Positions 1 through 5,103 of a stretch of DNA of 8,027 nt are shown piece by piece. Origin of the DNA: Paenibacillus sp. UBA6285 (GTDB taxonomy: Bacteria; Bacillota; Bacilli; Paenibacillales; Paenibacillaceae). The DNA lies in the NCBI GenBank assembly GCA_002438345.1, contig DJUJ01000002.1, positions 9,771 through 17,797 of the forward strand. Reading direction: 5' to 3'. The position numbers and the translations under genes are program-made. The notes under the pieces are model-generated. The model was not told the DNA's origin. It saw only the letters and a list, made by a program, of their open reading frames with translations, and did no database searches. Positions within the stretch are counted from its first letter, which is position 1; each line of letters begins with the position of its first letter.

Positions 1-263
1 GACCATATAGGCTGTAGTATCAAAAGCACCTACAATCGTTGCTGTGGCCCCCTTCATACCTTCCATATGGTCCGTTTGGATGATCGCTTTATCTCCTACT
101 TTAAAAGTGTCAAATATTCGGGTACTTCACTTGAACTAGAGTGTGCGGTATGTTCCATTTGTATATCGTTTGAAGACATTTTATTGCCATAGCTATTATC
201 ATTACCACATGCGCTTAGAGTGAGTGCGGCTGCGATTATGAATAGAGATAATTGCTTTTTCAT
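1..263 (-). pseudogene. YdhK-like lipoprotein, 5' part, frameshifted and cut by window edge
   Basis: The start codon at 263 follows a good CGGAGG site at 273-278. It opens a 55-codon frame with a lipoprotein signal peptide: a basic MKKQ start, a hydrophobic core and the lipobox LSAC with the lipidated Cys at residue 19. A polar His/Ser-rich linker ending SSSSEVPE follows, as in YdhK (DUF1541) proteins. That frame stops at 96-98. The recognisable YdhK domain (FKVGDKAII, HMEGMKGATAT, DTTAYMV) continues from about 117 to 1 in another frame. Family members have a longer stretch between VPE and the domain, so a small deletion that is not a multiple of three is the likely cause. The role of YdhK proteins is not firmly known; they are exported and membrane-anchored. 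A sequencing error remains possible. The rest of the gene lies outside the window. Confidence 0.72.
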
Positions 264-339
264 ATATAAAACCTCCGAAGTATTATGTGCCTATGACTAT
301 TACTTTACCCATTTCATAAGATCACAAACCGAATGAAGT

Positions 340-351
340 ATTTTCGAAAAT
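340..351. promoter_or_regulatory. 12-bp perfect palindrome in the divergent ydhK/sleB intergenic region
   Basis: ATTTTCGAAAAT is a perfect dyad between two divergent starts (263 minus, 440 plus). It could be an operator, but AT-rich palindromes of this size also occur by chance. No second copy was seen in the window. Confidence 0.25.
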
Positions 352-385
352 GTAAAATGATAATCCGATTACCAATAAATGAGTG

Positions 386-415
386 TTGTCTCAGTTATTG
401 AAGGTTATTTATAAT
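386..415 (+). promoter_or_regulatory. Candidate sigma-A promoter of the SleB-like gene
   Basis: TTGTCT (386-391) and a consensus TATAAT (410-415) are separated by 18 bp. Transcription would begin near 422, leaving a very short leader before the AAAGGAGG site at 424-431. The -10 is strong and the -35 moderate. A sporulation sigma factor would be expected for a classical sleB, but no clear sigma-G box was found. Confidence 0.5.
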
Positions 416-439
416 GTTTTCTGAAAGGAGGCTACTACA

Positions 440-1081
440 ATGAAGAATAAAATATTCACTTTGTTGCTTCTTTTGGGTCTAGTAAGCATGGCTACAATGA
501 TCGGTTCTGCTAGTGCTGCTCCGGTATTAACCGTAGGAAGTTCTTCTGGAGATGTATGGGATCTTCAATATCGATTGAAAACACTGGATTTCTATACTCA
601 GCCTTTAGATGGTGTATATGGATCACAAACGAAAGCAGCCATTGCTAAATTTCAAAAGGCCTATGGATTGAGTGCTGATGGGGTTACTGGCACGAAAACT
701 TGGAATCTACTAAAAAAATACACGCTTAATATTGAGGAAATGGATATTTTGGCTAAAGTAATCTACAGTGAGTCTCGCGGTGAGCCTTATAAAGGTCAAG
801 TCGCAGTTGGCGCTGTAGTTATGAATCGCATACAATCTAGTCAATTTCCAGACAATATTAAAGATGTTGTATTTCAAAAAGGCGCATTCACAGCCGTATC
901 TGACGGTCAGTACTGGCTTACTCCAAACCGGACTGCCTATTTAGCTGCTCTTGACGCTGTCCGTGGGTGGGACCCAACAATGAATTCAATCTATTATTTC
1001 AATCCAGATACAGCTACTAGTGCATGGATCTGGTCACGTCCTCAGAACTTAAAAATTGGTAAGCATATATTTGCGAGTTAA
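440..1081 (+). CDS. Secreted SleB-family cell wall (spore cortex) hydrolase
   Basis: This 213-residue protein probably cleaves the glycan strands of peptidoglycan outside the membrane. Residues 1-26 form a Sec signal peptide ending ASA. Residues 33-93 are a peptidoglycan-binding repeat of the PG_binding_1 type (DVWDLQYRLKTL, DGVYGSQTKAAIAKFQ, DGVTGTKTW). Residues 101-211 are the Hydrolase_2 domain with VIYSESRGEPYKGQVAVGAVVMNR, in pieces VIYSESRGEPY and GQVAVGAVVMNR; E111 is the expected catalytic glutamate. The end (WIWSRP, IGKHIF) is typical of SleB. SleB proteins are lytic transglycosylases of the germinating spore cortex. This copy is shorter than Bacillus SleB (about 300 residues) and has no ypeB partner next to it, so it may be a paralogue with a vegetative or accessory role. 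AAAGGAGG sits 8 bases before the ATG. Confidence 0.9.
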   Translation: MKNKIFTLLLLLGLVSMATMIGSASAAPVLTVGSSSGDVWDLQYRLKTLDFYTQPLDGVYGSQTKAAIAKFQKAYGLSADGVTGTKTWNLLKKYTLNIEEMDILAKVIYSESRGEPYKGQVAVGAVVMNRIQSSQFPDNIKDVVFQKGAFTAVSDGQYWLTPNRTAYLAALDAVRGWDPTMNSIYYFNPDTATSAWIWSRPQNLKIGKHIFAS

Positions 1082-1102
1082 ACGCTTCAAATAAATGTAA
1101 TA

Positions 1103-1138
1103 GCCGGTTCAACCATTTAGGTTGACCGGCAATTTTTT
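1103..1138 (+). terminator. Rho-independent terminator of the SleB-like gene
   Basis: GCCGGTTCAACC and GGTTGACCGGC pair around a short ATTTA loop with one bulged base, followed by AATTTTTT. The hairpin begins 22 bases after the stop codon. Its stem is also coding sequence for the last residues of the convergent minus-strand gene. Confidence 0.88.
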
Positions 1139-1396
1139 AGTATAAACTATTTTCTTAATACTATCCTTAGAAAGACAGTATTCACCTGAGAGCTGGTCAA
1201 CGGTTGCACCAGCGGCAAACCTCAGGCAAATTTCAATATTTCTTGATTTCAAATATTTTCTACTCCCTGACTTTTCGCCCCATTTTACATGTAATTCTTC
1301 AGGCTTTGGTATGTAGACCATACCACCATTTATATATTTCTGTATTTCTTGTAGTAACTCTTTTGGGAAGACTGTATCTGCATTTACATATTTCAT
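1109..1396 (-). CDS. CD3324-family small DNA-binding-like protein, copy 1
   Basis: This 95-residue protein resembles the CD3324 family (MKYVNAD start, YIPKPEE, KWGEKSGSRKYL, RNIEICLRF, DSIKKIVYTKK). Residues 63-85 (ATVDQLSGEYCLSKDSIKKIVY) look like a helix-turn-helix, and the overall plan recalls Mor-type phage regulators, so DNA binding is likely; the targets are unknown. The frame is open upstream, but the start at 1396 is preferred because AAGGAG sits about 9 bases before it and because copy 2 at 6996-7262 starts at the same residue. Residues 1-88 match copy 2 at 81 positions. Copy 2 stops after YTKK, whereas this copy continues for seven residues (LPVNLNG) into the hairpin that terminates the convergent hydrolase gene. 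No clear promoter lies in the short gap upstream. Confidence 0.8.
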   Translation of the reverse strand: MKYVNADTVFPKELLQEIQKYINGGMVYIPKPEELHVKWGEKSGSRKYLKSRNIEICLRFAAGATVDQLSGEYCLSKDSIKKIVYTKKLPVNLNG

Positions 1397-1424
1397 AATT
1401 AATCTGCTCCTTAAAATTTTCAAA

Positions 1425-1477
1425 TTAAGATAAAATAACAAACAACCTGTCTAACCATAATGGTCGGACAGGCTGTT
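1425..1477 (-). terminator. Hairpin terminator of the T-box/tRNA-Phe unit
   Basis: Arms 1441-1457 and 1461-1477 form a 17-position stem around a 3-base loop. Read as minus-strand RNA it has one mismatch plus two wobble pairs and is followed by a U-rich stretch with interruptions. On the plus strand the stem has two mismatches but is followed by TTTTT, so some bidirectional action is possible. It separates the tRNA gene from the CD3324 copy 1 start. Confidence 0.65.
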
Positions 1478-1507
1478 TTTATAGAAAGCTTACTATTAAG
1501 GTTGAGA

Positions 1508-1580
1508 TGGCTCGGGACGGGGTCGAACCGCCGACACTAGGATTTTCAGTCCTATGCTCTACCGACTGAGCTACCGAGCC
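1508..1580 (-). tRNA. tRNA-Phe(GAA)
   Basis: The minus strand folds into a standard cloverleaf. The acceptor stem is GGCTCGG/CCGAGCC. The D arm is GCTC...GAGC. The anticodon stem TAGGA/TCCTA carries the loop CTGAAAA, giving anticodon GAA. The T arm GGCGG/CCGTC has the loop TTCGACC. The discriminator base is A (position 1508). The following bases are TCTC, so the 3' CCA is not encoded and must be added by nucleotidyltransferase; in Bacillus such precursors are usually trimmed by RNase Z. The gene is a singleton, 40-odd bases downstream of the T-box terminator, and no convincing promoter lies in that gap. Confidence 0.97.
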
Positions 1581-1619
1581 TTATAGGAATACAAATATTT
1601 CTTCTATATGAAAACAGAA

Positions 1620-1886
1620 AGACCCCTCGTCCGAAAAGGGACGAGGAGCCGCGGTACCACCCTAAATTAGAACTATTCTGTAAAAAAACAGAACTGTTCT
1701 CACTTAAATATTTAACGGTTAAACCGGTACACCTCTACTTACCAATAATGGTTTCAAGGGACTGCTCCGGAGTGAACTTCGATCAACCCTTTTCTCTAGA
1801 AACGCTCTCAATCTTCGGCGTTTCCTCCCTGTAAAGAGGTATTGAACTACTTTTCTCCATCAAAGCATTTGTTTTGATATACAATT
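1620..1886 (-). ncRNA. T-box leader RNA, phenylalanine type, upstream of tRNA-Phe
   Basis: The minus strand carries the canonical T-box AGGGTGGTACCGCGG at 1649-1663, followed directly by a terminator hairpin. Stem I spans about 1765-1862 and includes the arm GGAAACGC/GCGTTTC. Near its 3' end is GAAGTTCACTCCGGAGC (1768-1784), the usual context of the specifier loop, and the codon there reads UUC (Phe). The antiterminator bulge UGGU can pair with an ACCA tRNA end. In the family, uncharged tRNA bridges specifier and bulge, stabilises the antiterminator and allows readthrough. Such leaders normally precede aminoacyl-tRNA synthetase, biosynthesis or transport genes. Here the next gene is tRNA-Phe, and no pheS follows before the terminator at 1441-1477. 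Ends are approximate. Confidence 0.92.
1623..1648 (-). terminator. Regulated terminator of the T-box leader
   Basis: CCTCGTCC and GGACGAGG (1625-1632 with 1639-1646) pair around a six-base loop, extended by a G-U and a C-G pair, and are followed on the minus strand by a T-rich tail (TCTTTCTGTTTTC). The 5' arm is next to the T-box sequence, as required for mutually exclusive antiterminator and terminator folds. Confidence 0.9.
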
Positions 1887-1892
1887 TTTCTT

Positions 1893-1921
1893 ATTGTAAG
1901 CCCTGATCCACTATAAGTCAA
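1893..1921 (-). promoter_or_regulatory. Sigma-A promoter of the T-box/tRNA-Phe unit
   Basis: TTGACT (1916-1921) and TACAAT (1893-1898) on the minus strand are 17 bp apart, five of six consensus matches in each box. Transcription would start near 1886, just before stem I of the leader. It lies in the 60-base gap after the GNAT pair, so the leader has its own promoter. Confidence 0.85.
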
Positions 1922-1952
1922 TAGAAGAAATAATTCCCTCATACCGATTTGA

Positions 1953-2492
1953 TTAGCTTAATCCATTATGGAAATTAAATATCATCTTTAATTCATCATC
2001 ATATGACTTCCTACATTCTTCTTGATAGCTATCTTCAGTATATTCTTTTAGTGTCTTTCTCCAAAAATGCTGTGCTCTCCTATTTGTAGCCGTTGGATTG
2101 GTTTGTAGCTCCCATTTCCCCAAATGAAGATTGAAAACTTCCTTTGCCGCAATTTCAGCGACTCCCTTACCTCGAAAGGGTCGCAAAATAAAGAATTCAT
2201 TCAAATAGAATTCACAACCCGGTGGTGTATAAGGTGGTGTCGCCACTAATGCAAACCCCACTGGAATTTCATTCTCTTTTATTAAATAAGGATATAAAAT
2301 CCCCGGATTTTCCCACCATATGTCGAAGACTTTATTTTGTTCATTCAGTGTCCGCGTTTCATTATCCTCGTATACCCCGTATTGATTAGGAAGGTTCCCC
2401 CATATCTCTGATAGATCGTGTAAGTATAGTGGGTAGAGATTGTTAATCATAAACTTCGTCGTACTATCAGTTAATGTTACTGTGATGTTCAT
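1953..2492 (-). CDS. GNAT-family N-acetyltransferase, second of a tandem pair
   Basis: This 179-residue single-domain protein probably transfers an acetyl group from acetyl-CoA to an unknown amine in the cytoplasm. The GNAT core is seen as YPYLI...IPVGFALVA (about residues 67-84), the strand EFYLNEFFILRPF and the acetyl-CoA pyrophosphate loop RGKGVA (107-112), then NRRAQHFWRKTLKEY (138-151). The ATG at 2492 is chosen because GGAG lies 8 bases before it. A GTG three codons earlier (2501) overlaps the upstream stop as GTGA, but it lies within the GGAG site and lacks its own. The gene starts five bases after the upstream GNAT stop, so the two are co-transcribed and probably coupled. Both share the FWRKxLKEYTxDxY motif near the C terminus, indicating an old tandem duplication. 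No terminator is seen before the T-box promoter. Confidence 0.85.
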   Translation of the reverse strand: MNITVTLTDSTTKFMINNLYPLYLHDLSEIWGNLPNQYGVYEDNETRTLNEQNKVFDIWWENPGILYPYLIKENEIPVGFALVATPPYTPPGCEFYLNEFFILRPFRGKGVAEIAAKEVFNLHLGKWELQTNPTATNRRAQHFWRKTLKEYTEDSYQEECRKSYDDELKMIFNFHNGLS

Positions 2493-2497
2493 TTCGT

Positions 2498-2989
2498 TCA
2501 CTCCGTTCTATCGAATTCTTGAATATATTTATGGAGATCACTCAAATAACGTTCTGTGTAGTTATCTTTTGTATACTCCTTAAGTACTTTTCGCCAAAAT
2601 GCTATAGCAGGTTTATTATTTTCCATTTGAGCTAGTTTCCATTTGGCTTTAAATAGTTCAAGTGTTTTTGTAGCGGCAGCAGTACCTATTCCATTTCTTC
2701 TGTATTTCTGCAAAATCATAAAGTCATAGATCACATGAGTTGGATCTGGGTCTGTATCTAAATTTTCAAAAAGAACAACCACAAATCCAGCAATGTTTCC
2801 TGAAACCTCAATCAAATACGGATTCCATCTATGATCCCCTTCCCAAAAATAATCAATATTCACCTCGAATTCCCCATACCGGTTCACGTCTTGATCTGTA
2901 AATAAACTGAAATCATAATAGTAAAATTGATATAGATTAGACAATACCTCTTTATCTTCAAACGTTACTGGAACAAGATTAATTTCCAT
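2498..2989 (-). CDS. GNAT-family N-acetyltransferase, first of a tandem pair
   Basis: This 163-residue protein has a GNAT fold: NPYLIEVSGNIAGFVVVLFE (about 56-75), the strand VIYDFMILQKY, the acetyl-CoA loop RRNGIG (97-102) and PAIAFWRKVLKEY (127-139). The substrate is unknown. Two adjacent ATG codons (2992 and 2989) are possible starts. The second is preferred because GGAGG at 2994-2998 leaves one base before the first and four before the second; both spacings are short. The next GNAT gene follows after five bases. No convincing promoter was found in the AT-rich 3000-3110 region, although TATACT boxes are present. Confidence 0.83.
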   Translation of the reverse strand: MEINLVPVTFEDKEVLSNLYQFYYYDFSLFTDQDVNRYGEFEVNIDYFWEGDHRWNPYLIEVSGNIAGFVVVLFENLDTDPDPTHVIYDFMILQKYRRNGIGTAAATKTLELFKAKWKLAQMENNKPAIAFWRKVLKEYTKDNYTERYLSDLHKYIQEFDRTE

Positions 2990-3100
2990 CATACCTCCAC
3001 GTTTTTTTCTAATTTCACTTCTATATTCAGTATAATTACGACCACACTCTAGTTATATGCCATATTTAATTAGAATTAAAATTTATATAACGTCACTATT

Positions 3101-3149
3101 TATCTAAAATAAAAAGAGTTCACATGAGTTTTCACACTCAAATGAACTC
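3101..3149 (-). terminator. Rho-independent terminator of the dehydrogenase gene
   Basis: GAGTTCA and TGAACTC (3116-3122 with 3143-3149) pair, with an inner TGAGT/ACTCA stem after a small internal loop. The minus-strand transcript then runs into TTTTTATTTTA. It starts about 20 bases after the stop codon at 3169. Confidence 0.88.
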
Positions 3150-3168
3150 CAATATTATCAATTGATGA

Positions 3169-4185
3169 TTAAGTTAAATCTACAATTACCTTGATTGTTT
3201 CTTTAGCTTCAATAGCTTTATCGAAGGCTGCTTGAATATCCTCTAATTTATAGGTCTGTGTCACCATCGTAGAGATATTCGTTTTCTTCTCATTAATATG
3301 AGTGATAACATTTACAATATCTTCGTGTGTATAACCGCTTGCCCCAATAATGTTCGCTTCTTTGCTCATCACTTGAGCGAGACTTATGGGTACCTCATTT
3401 TTATAAACTGCAATAATTGCAATTCGTGCTTGTGGCTTCACAATCTGCATCACTTGTTCAAATAATATCGGAGCACCTGCTGCATCAACAAATGCATCTA
3501 CGTTTGGTACATTAACACCGTAAACATTTACTTCACCGAAGTGTTTTATTAAGCCTTCTGCTAATGATTCAGTCGACGTATTAACTGTTAATGCTCCTAA
3601 TTCTTTTGCTTTGTCTAAACGCCAGTTATCAATATCCACTACACAAACATCTTTAATGCCTTCACCAATTAAACCTGCTGCAGCAGATAAACCAATGGGG
3701 CCAGCTCCAAGAACTACGATTTTTTCACCTAGTTTTGGTTTTACACTAAAAGCGCCATGGAAACCTACACTCATAGGCTCCATTAATACAGCTTCTGTTG
3801 CCGTAACTGAATCATTAAATTCATATAAATTATAATTTAGTGCAGCATCTTCAATTAATACATATTGTGAGAAGGCACCAACCTCTAATGAATAACGACG
3901 ACCGGCACGTTTTGCAGTAATTGGATTCACACCTACACGCATGCCAACTTTCAAATCCTTTTCTGCATCAGAACCTAACAGGGCGATTTCACCGAACATT
4001 TCATGTCCAAATTCTGAGCCGAAACGGATACCCATTTCAGAGCCTGCTTTTACTATATTAATATCTGTACCACAAATTCCACCCGTTAAAATACGAACCA
4101 GGGCATCTTTTGGTCCTACTTGAGGCATTGGACGCTCTTCTATACCAACACTATTTTGACCGTGATAAATACCGACTTTCATCAT
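3169..4185 (-). CDS. Zinc-dependent MDR-superfamily alcohol/polyol dehydrogenase
   Basis: This 338-residue cytoplasmic NAD(P)-dependent oxidoreductase is of the medium-chain type, related to sorbitol, butanediol and threonine dehydrogenases; the substrate is not predictable here. The catalytic zinc site is visible: C38 in GGICGTD, H61-E62 in FGHEMFGE, and E136 in MEPMSVGF. The Rossmann fold has VVLGAGPIGL (157-166) and acidic residues D184/D186 after the second strand, which favours NAD over NADP. The lobe that holds four structural-zinc cysteines in many relatives is replaced by NPITAKRAGRRYSLEVGAFS (87-106), with no cysteines, so only the catalytic zinc is expected. AAGGAG at 4198-4203 is 11 bases before the first of two adjacent ATGs, hence the start at 4185. 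The TetR gene lies 146 bp upstream on the same strand and is its likely regulator. Confidence 0.88.
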   Translation of the reverse strand: MMKVGIYHGQNSVGIEERPMPQVGPKDALVRILTGGICGTDINIVKAGSEMGIRFGSEFGHEMFGEIALLGSDAEKDLKVGMRVGVNPITAKRAGRRYSLEVGAFSQYVLIEDAALNYNLYEFNDSVTATEAVLMEPMSVGFHGAFSVKPKLGEKIVVLGAGPIGLSAAAGLIGEGIKDVCVVDIDNWRLDKAKELGALTVNTSTESLAEGLIKHFGEVNVYGVNVPNVDAFVDAAGAPILFEQVMQIVKPQARIAIIAVYKNEVPISLAQVMSKEANIIGASGYTHEDIVNVITHINEKKTNISTMVTQTYKLEDIQAAFDKAIEAKETIKVIVDLT

Positions 4186-4317
4186 TTCTTAACACACTCC
4201 TTATTACTATCTATTACTTTCATGGTAGTAGTTATAAAGGCGCTAAGCAATCTACAATAATACTGAAAGCGTTAATAAAACAACAGTTGATAAATATGTG
4301 TTAATTAAAATTTAAAA

Positions 4318-4333
4318 AGTGAAATATTTCACT
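4318..4333. promoter_or_regulatory. 16-bp perfect palindrome at the tetR stop: operator or tetR terminator
   Basis: AGTGAAATATTTCACT is perfectly self-complementary and overlaps the tetR stop codon. On the minus strand it is followed by TTTTTAAATTTTAA, so it may act as a weak terminator after tetR. Its length and symmetry also suit a TetR-family operator controlling the dehydrogenase. The sequence alone does not decide between these. Confidence 0.55.
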
Positions 4334-4937
4334 ATTCCTTTTTATTATTTGCTGGTGTAAATGGATTTAACTGAATGATTCGTTCTGCTAAAAATTTCGG
4401 TGTATAGGCCATATCATTGCCTAGCCACATGGAAATCGTGCCAATTATAGCTGATGTTCCATACCAAGCTGCAATATCAGATGGAGTATCTACGGTTAAG
4501 AAATCTTCAGTTTTTTGAATAGATTGTTGCTCCGTTGTTGTTAATATCAAGTCATATAGCAGATCCATCAGTTTCGGTGTGAAGTAAGGGATGTTTTTGG
4601 TTACAAGTAACACCTTATACATATGAGAATTTTCTGCAATATGCTCTAATAATAAAATCAGAGATGAAAGTTCATCCCCAGGTTTATAGGATTCATCAAA
4701 TTTATCTGAGAGTATTTTCTTTAAATCAGCTAATAATTCATTCAAAATACTATCAATCAAATCATTAATATCTTTGTAATGTAAATAGAATGTAGCTCGA
4801 TTGATTTCAGCCTTTTGTGTAATGGCATTTATTGAGATCTTATTCAGTTCTTTCTCTGCTAATAATTCTATAAAAGCATTCCGAATCGCTTCTCTTGTCT
4901 TTCTTATCCGTAAATCTAAGTATGTTTTGTCTGCCAT
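4332..4937 (-). CDS. TetR/AcrR-family transcriptional regulator
   Basis: This 201-residue protein has an N-terminal TetR DNA-binding domain (about 10-57): RKTREAIRNAFIELLAEK, then ISINAITQKAEINRATFYLHY, the typical helix-turn-helix ending in FYxHYKD. Residues 75-190 are a helical ligand and dimer domain without a recognised specificity; the WYGTSAIIGTISMWL segment (about 157-171) resembles the C-terminal domain of YvdT/DhaS-like TetR proteins. It probably represses itself and/or the dehydrogenase gene downstream on the same strand. The start at 4937 has GAGGTGG 7 bases before it. A consensus TATAAT (+ positions 4974-4979) lies upstream, with only a weak -35. Confidence 0.9.
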   Translation of the reverse strand: MADKTYLDLRIRKTREAIRNAFIELLAEKELNKISINAITQKAEINRATFYLHYKDINDLIDSILNELLADLKKILSDKFDESYKPGDELSSLILLLEHIAENSHMYKVLLVTKNIPYFTPKLMDLLYDLILTTTEQQSIQKTEDFLTVDTPSDIAAWYGTSAIIGTISMWLGNDMAYTPKFLAERIIQLNPFTPANNKKE

Positions 4938-4973
4938 GTTTCTTCCACCTCGTAGTTAATGAACATACTGTCA

Positions 4974-5002
4974 ATTATACTACAGGAGTTCCAGATAGAA
5001 AG
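4974..5002 (-). promoter_or_regulatory. Candidate tetR promoter with consensus -10
   Basis: TATAAT on the minus strand at 4974-4979 is perfect. About 16 bp upstream, TTTCTA is a poor -35 (three of six). The predicted start is near 4967, about 30 bases before the tetR ATG. A weak -35 is common where a regulator or activator takes part. Confidence 0.45.
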
Positions 5003-5044
5003 CGTTTGTGTACTTCTGTATGATCGCCTGATTTCCTGCGGATA

Positions 5045-5074
5045 TTGTACAAACATTACGCATATTATTATAAC
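5045..5074 (+). promoter_or_regulatory. Candidate promoter of the DUF2935 gene
   Basis: TTGTAC (5045-5050) and TATAAC (5069-5074) are 18 bp apart on the plus strand. The -35 is within the palindrome TTGTACAA (5045-5052). A related inverted copy, GTTTGTGTAC, lies at 5004-5013. The region is shared with the divergent tetR, so one operator could serve both. Confidence 0.4.
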
Positions 5075-5103
5075 TGTATAAAAATGGGAGGTGTGCTTTA
5101 AAT

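Noticed and set aside
1204..1398. Plus-strand frame antisense to CD3324 copy 1
   Set aside because: It is a shadow of a conserved gene; no ribosome site and no protein-like features.
1397..1441. Upstream extension of CD3324 copy 1 by 15 codons
   Set aside because: The AAGGAG site and the start of copy 2 both support the ATG at 1396; the extension would run into the terminator hairpin of the tRNA unit.
1581..1620. Independent promoter for tRNA-Phe in the gap after the T-box terminator
   Set aside because: The best pair (TTTTCA with TATTCC, 17 bp apart) is poor and would leave about five bases before the tRNA.
1109..1886. T-box as regulator of CD3324 copy 1
   Set aside because: The hairpin at 1441-1477 and the tRNA gene lie between them, and copy 2 of the family has no T-box, so regulation of CD3324 by this leader is not supported.
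2493..2501. GTG start at 2501 for the second GNAT gene, giving a GTGA overlap
   Set aside because: The GTG lies within the GGAG site that serves the ATG at 2492, and it has no ribosome site of its own.
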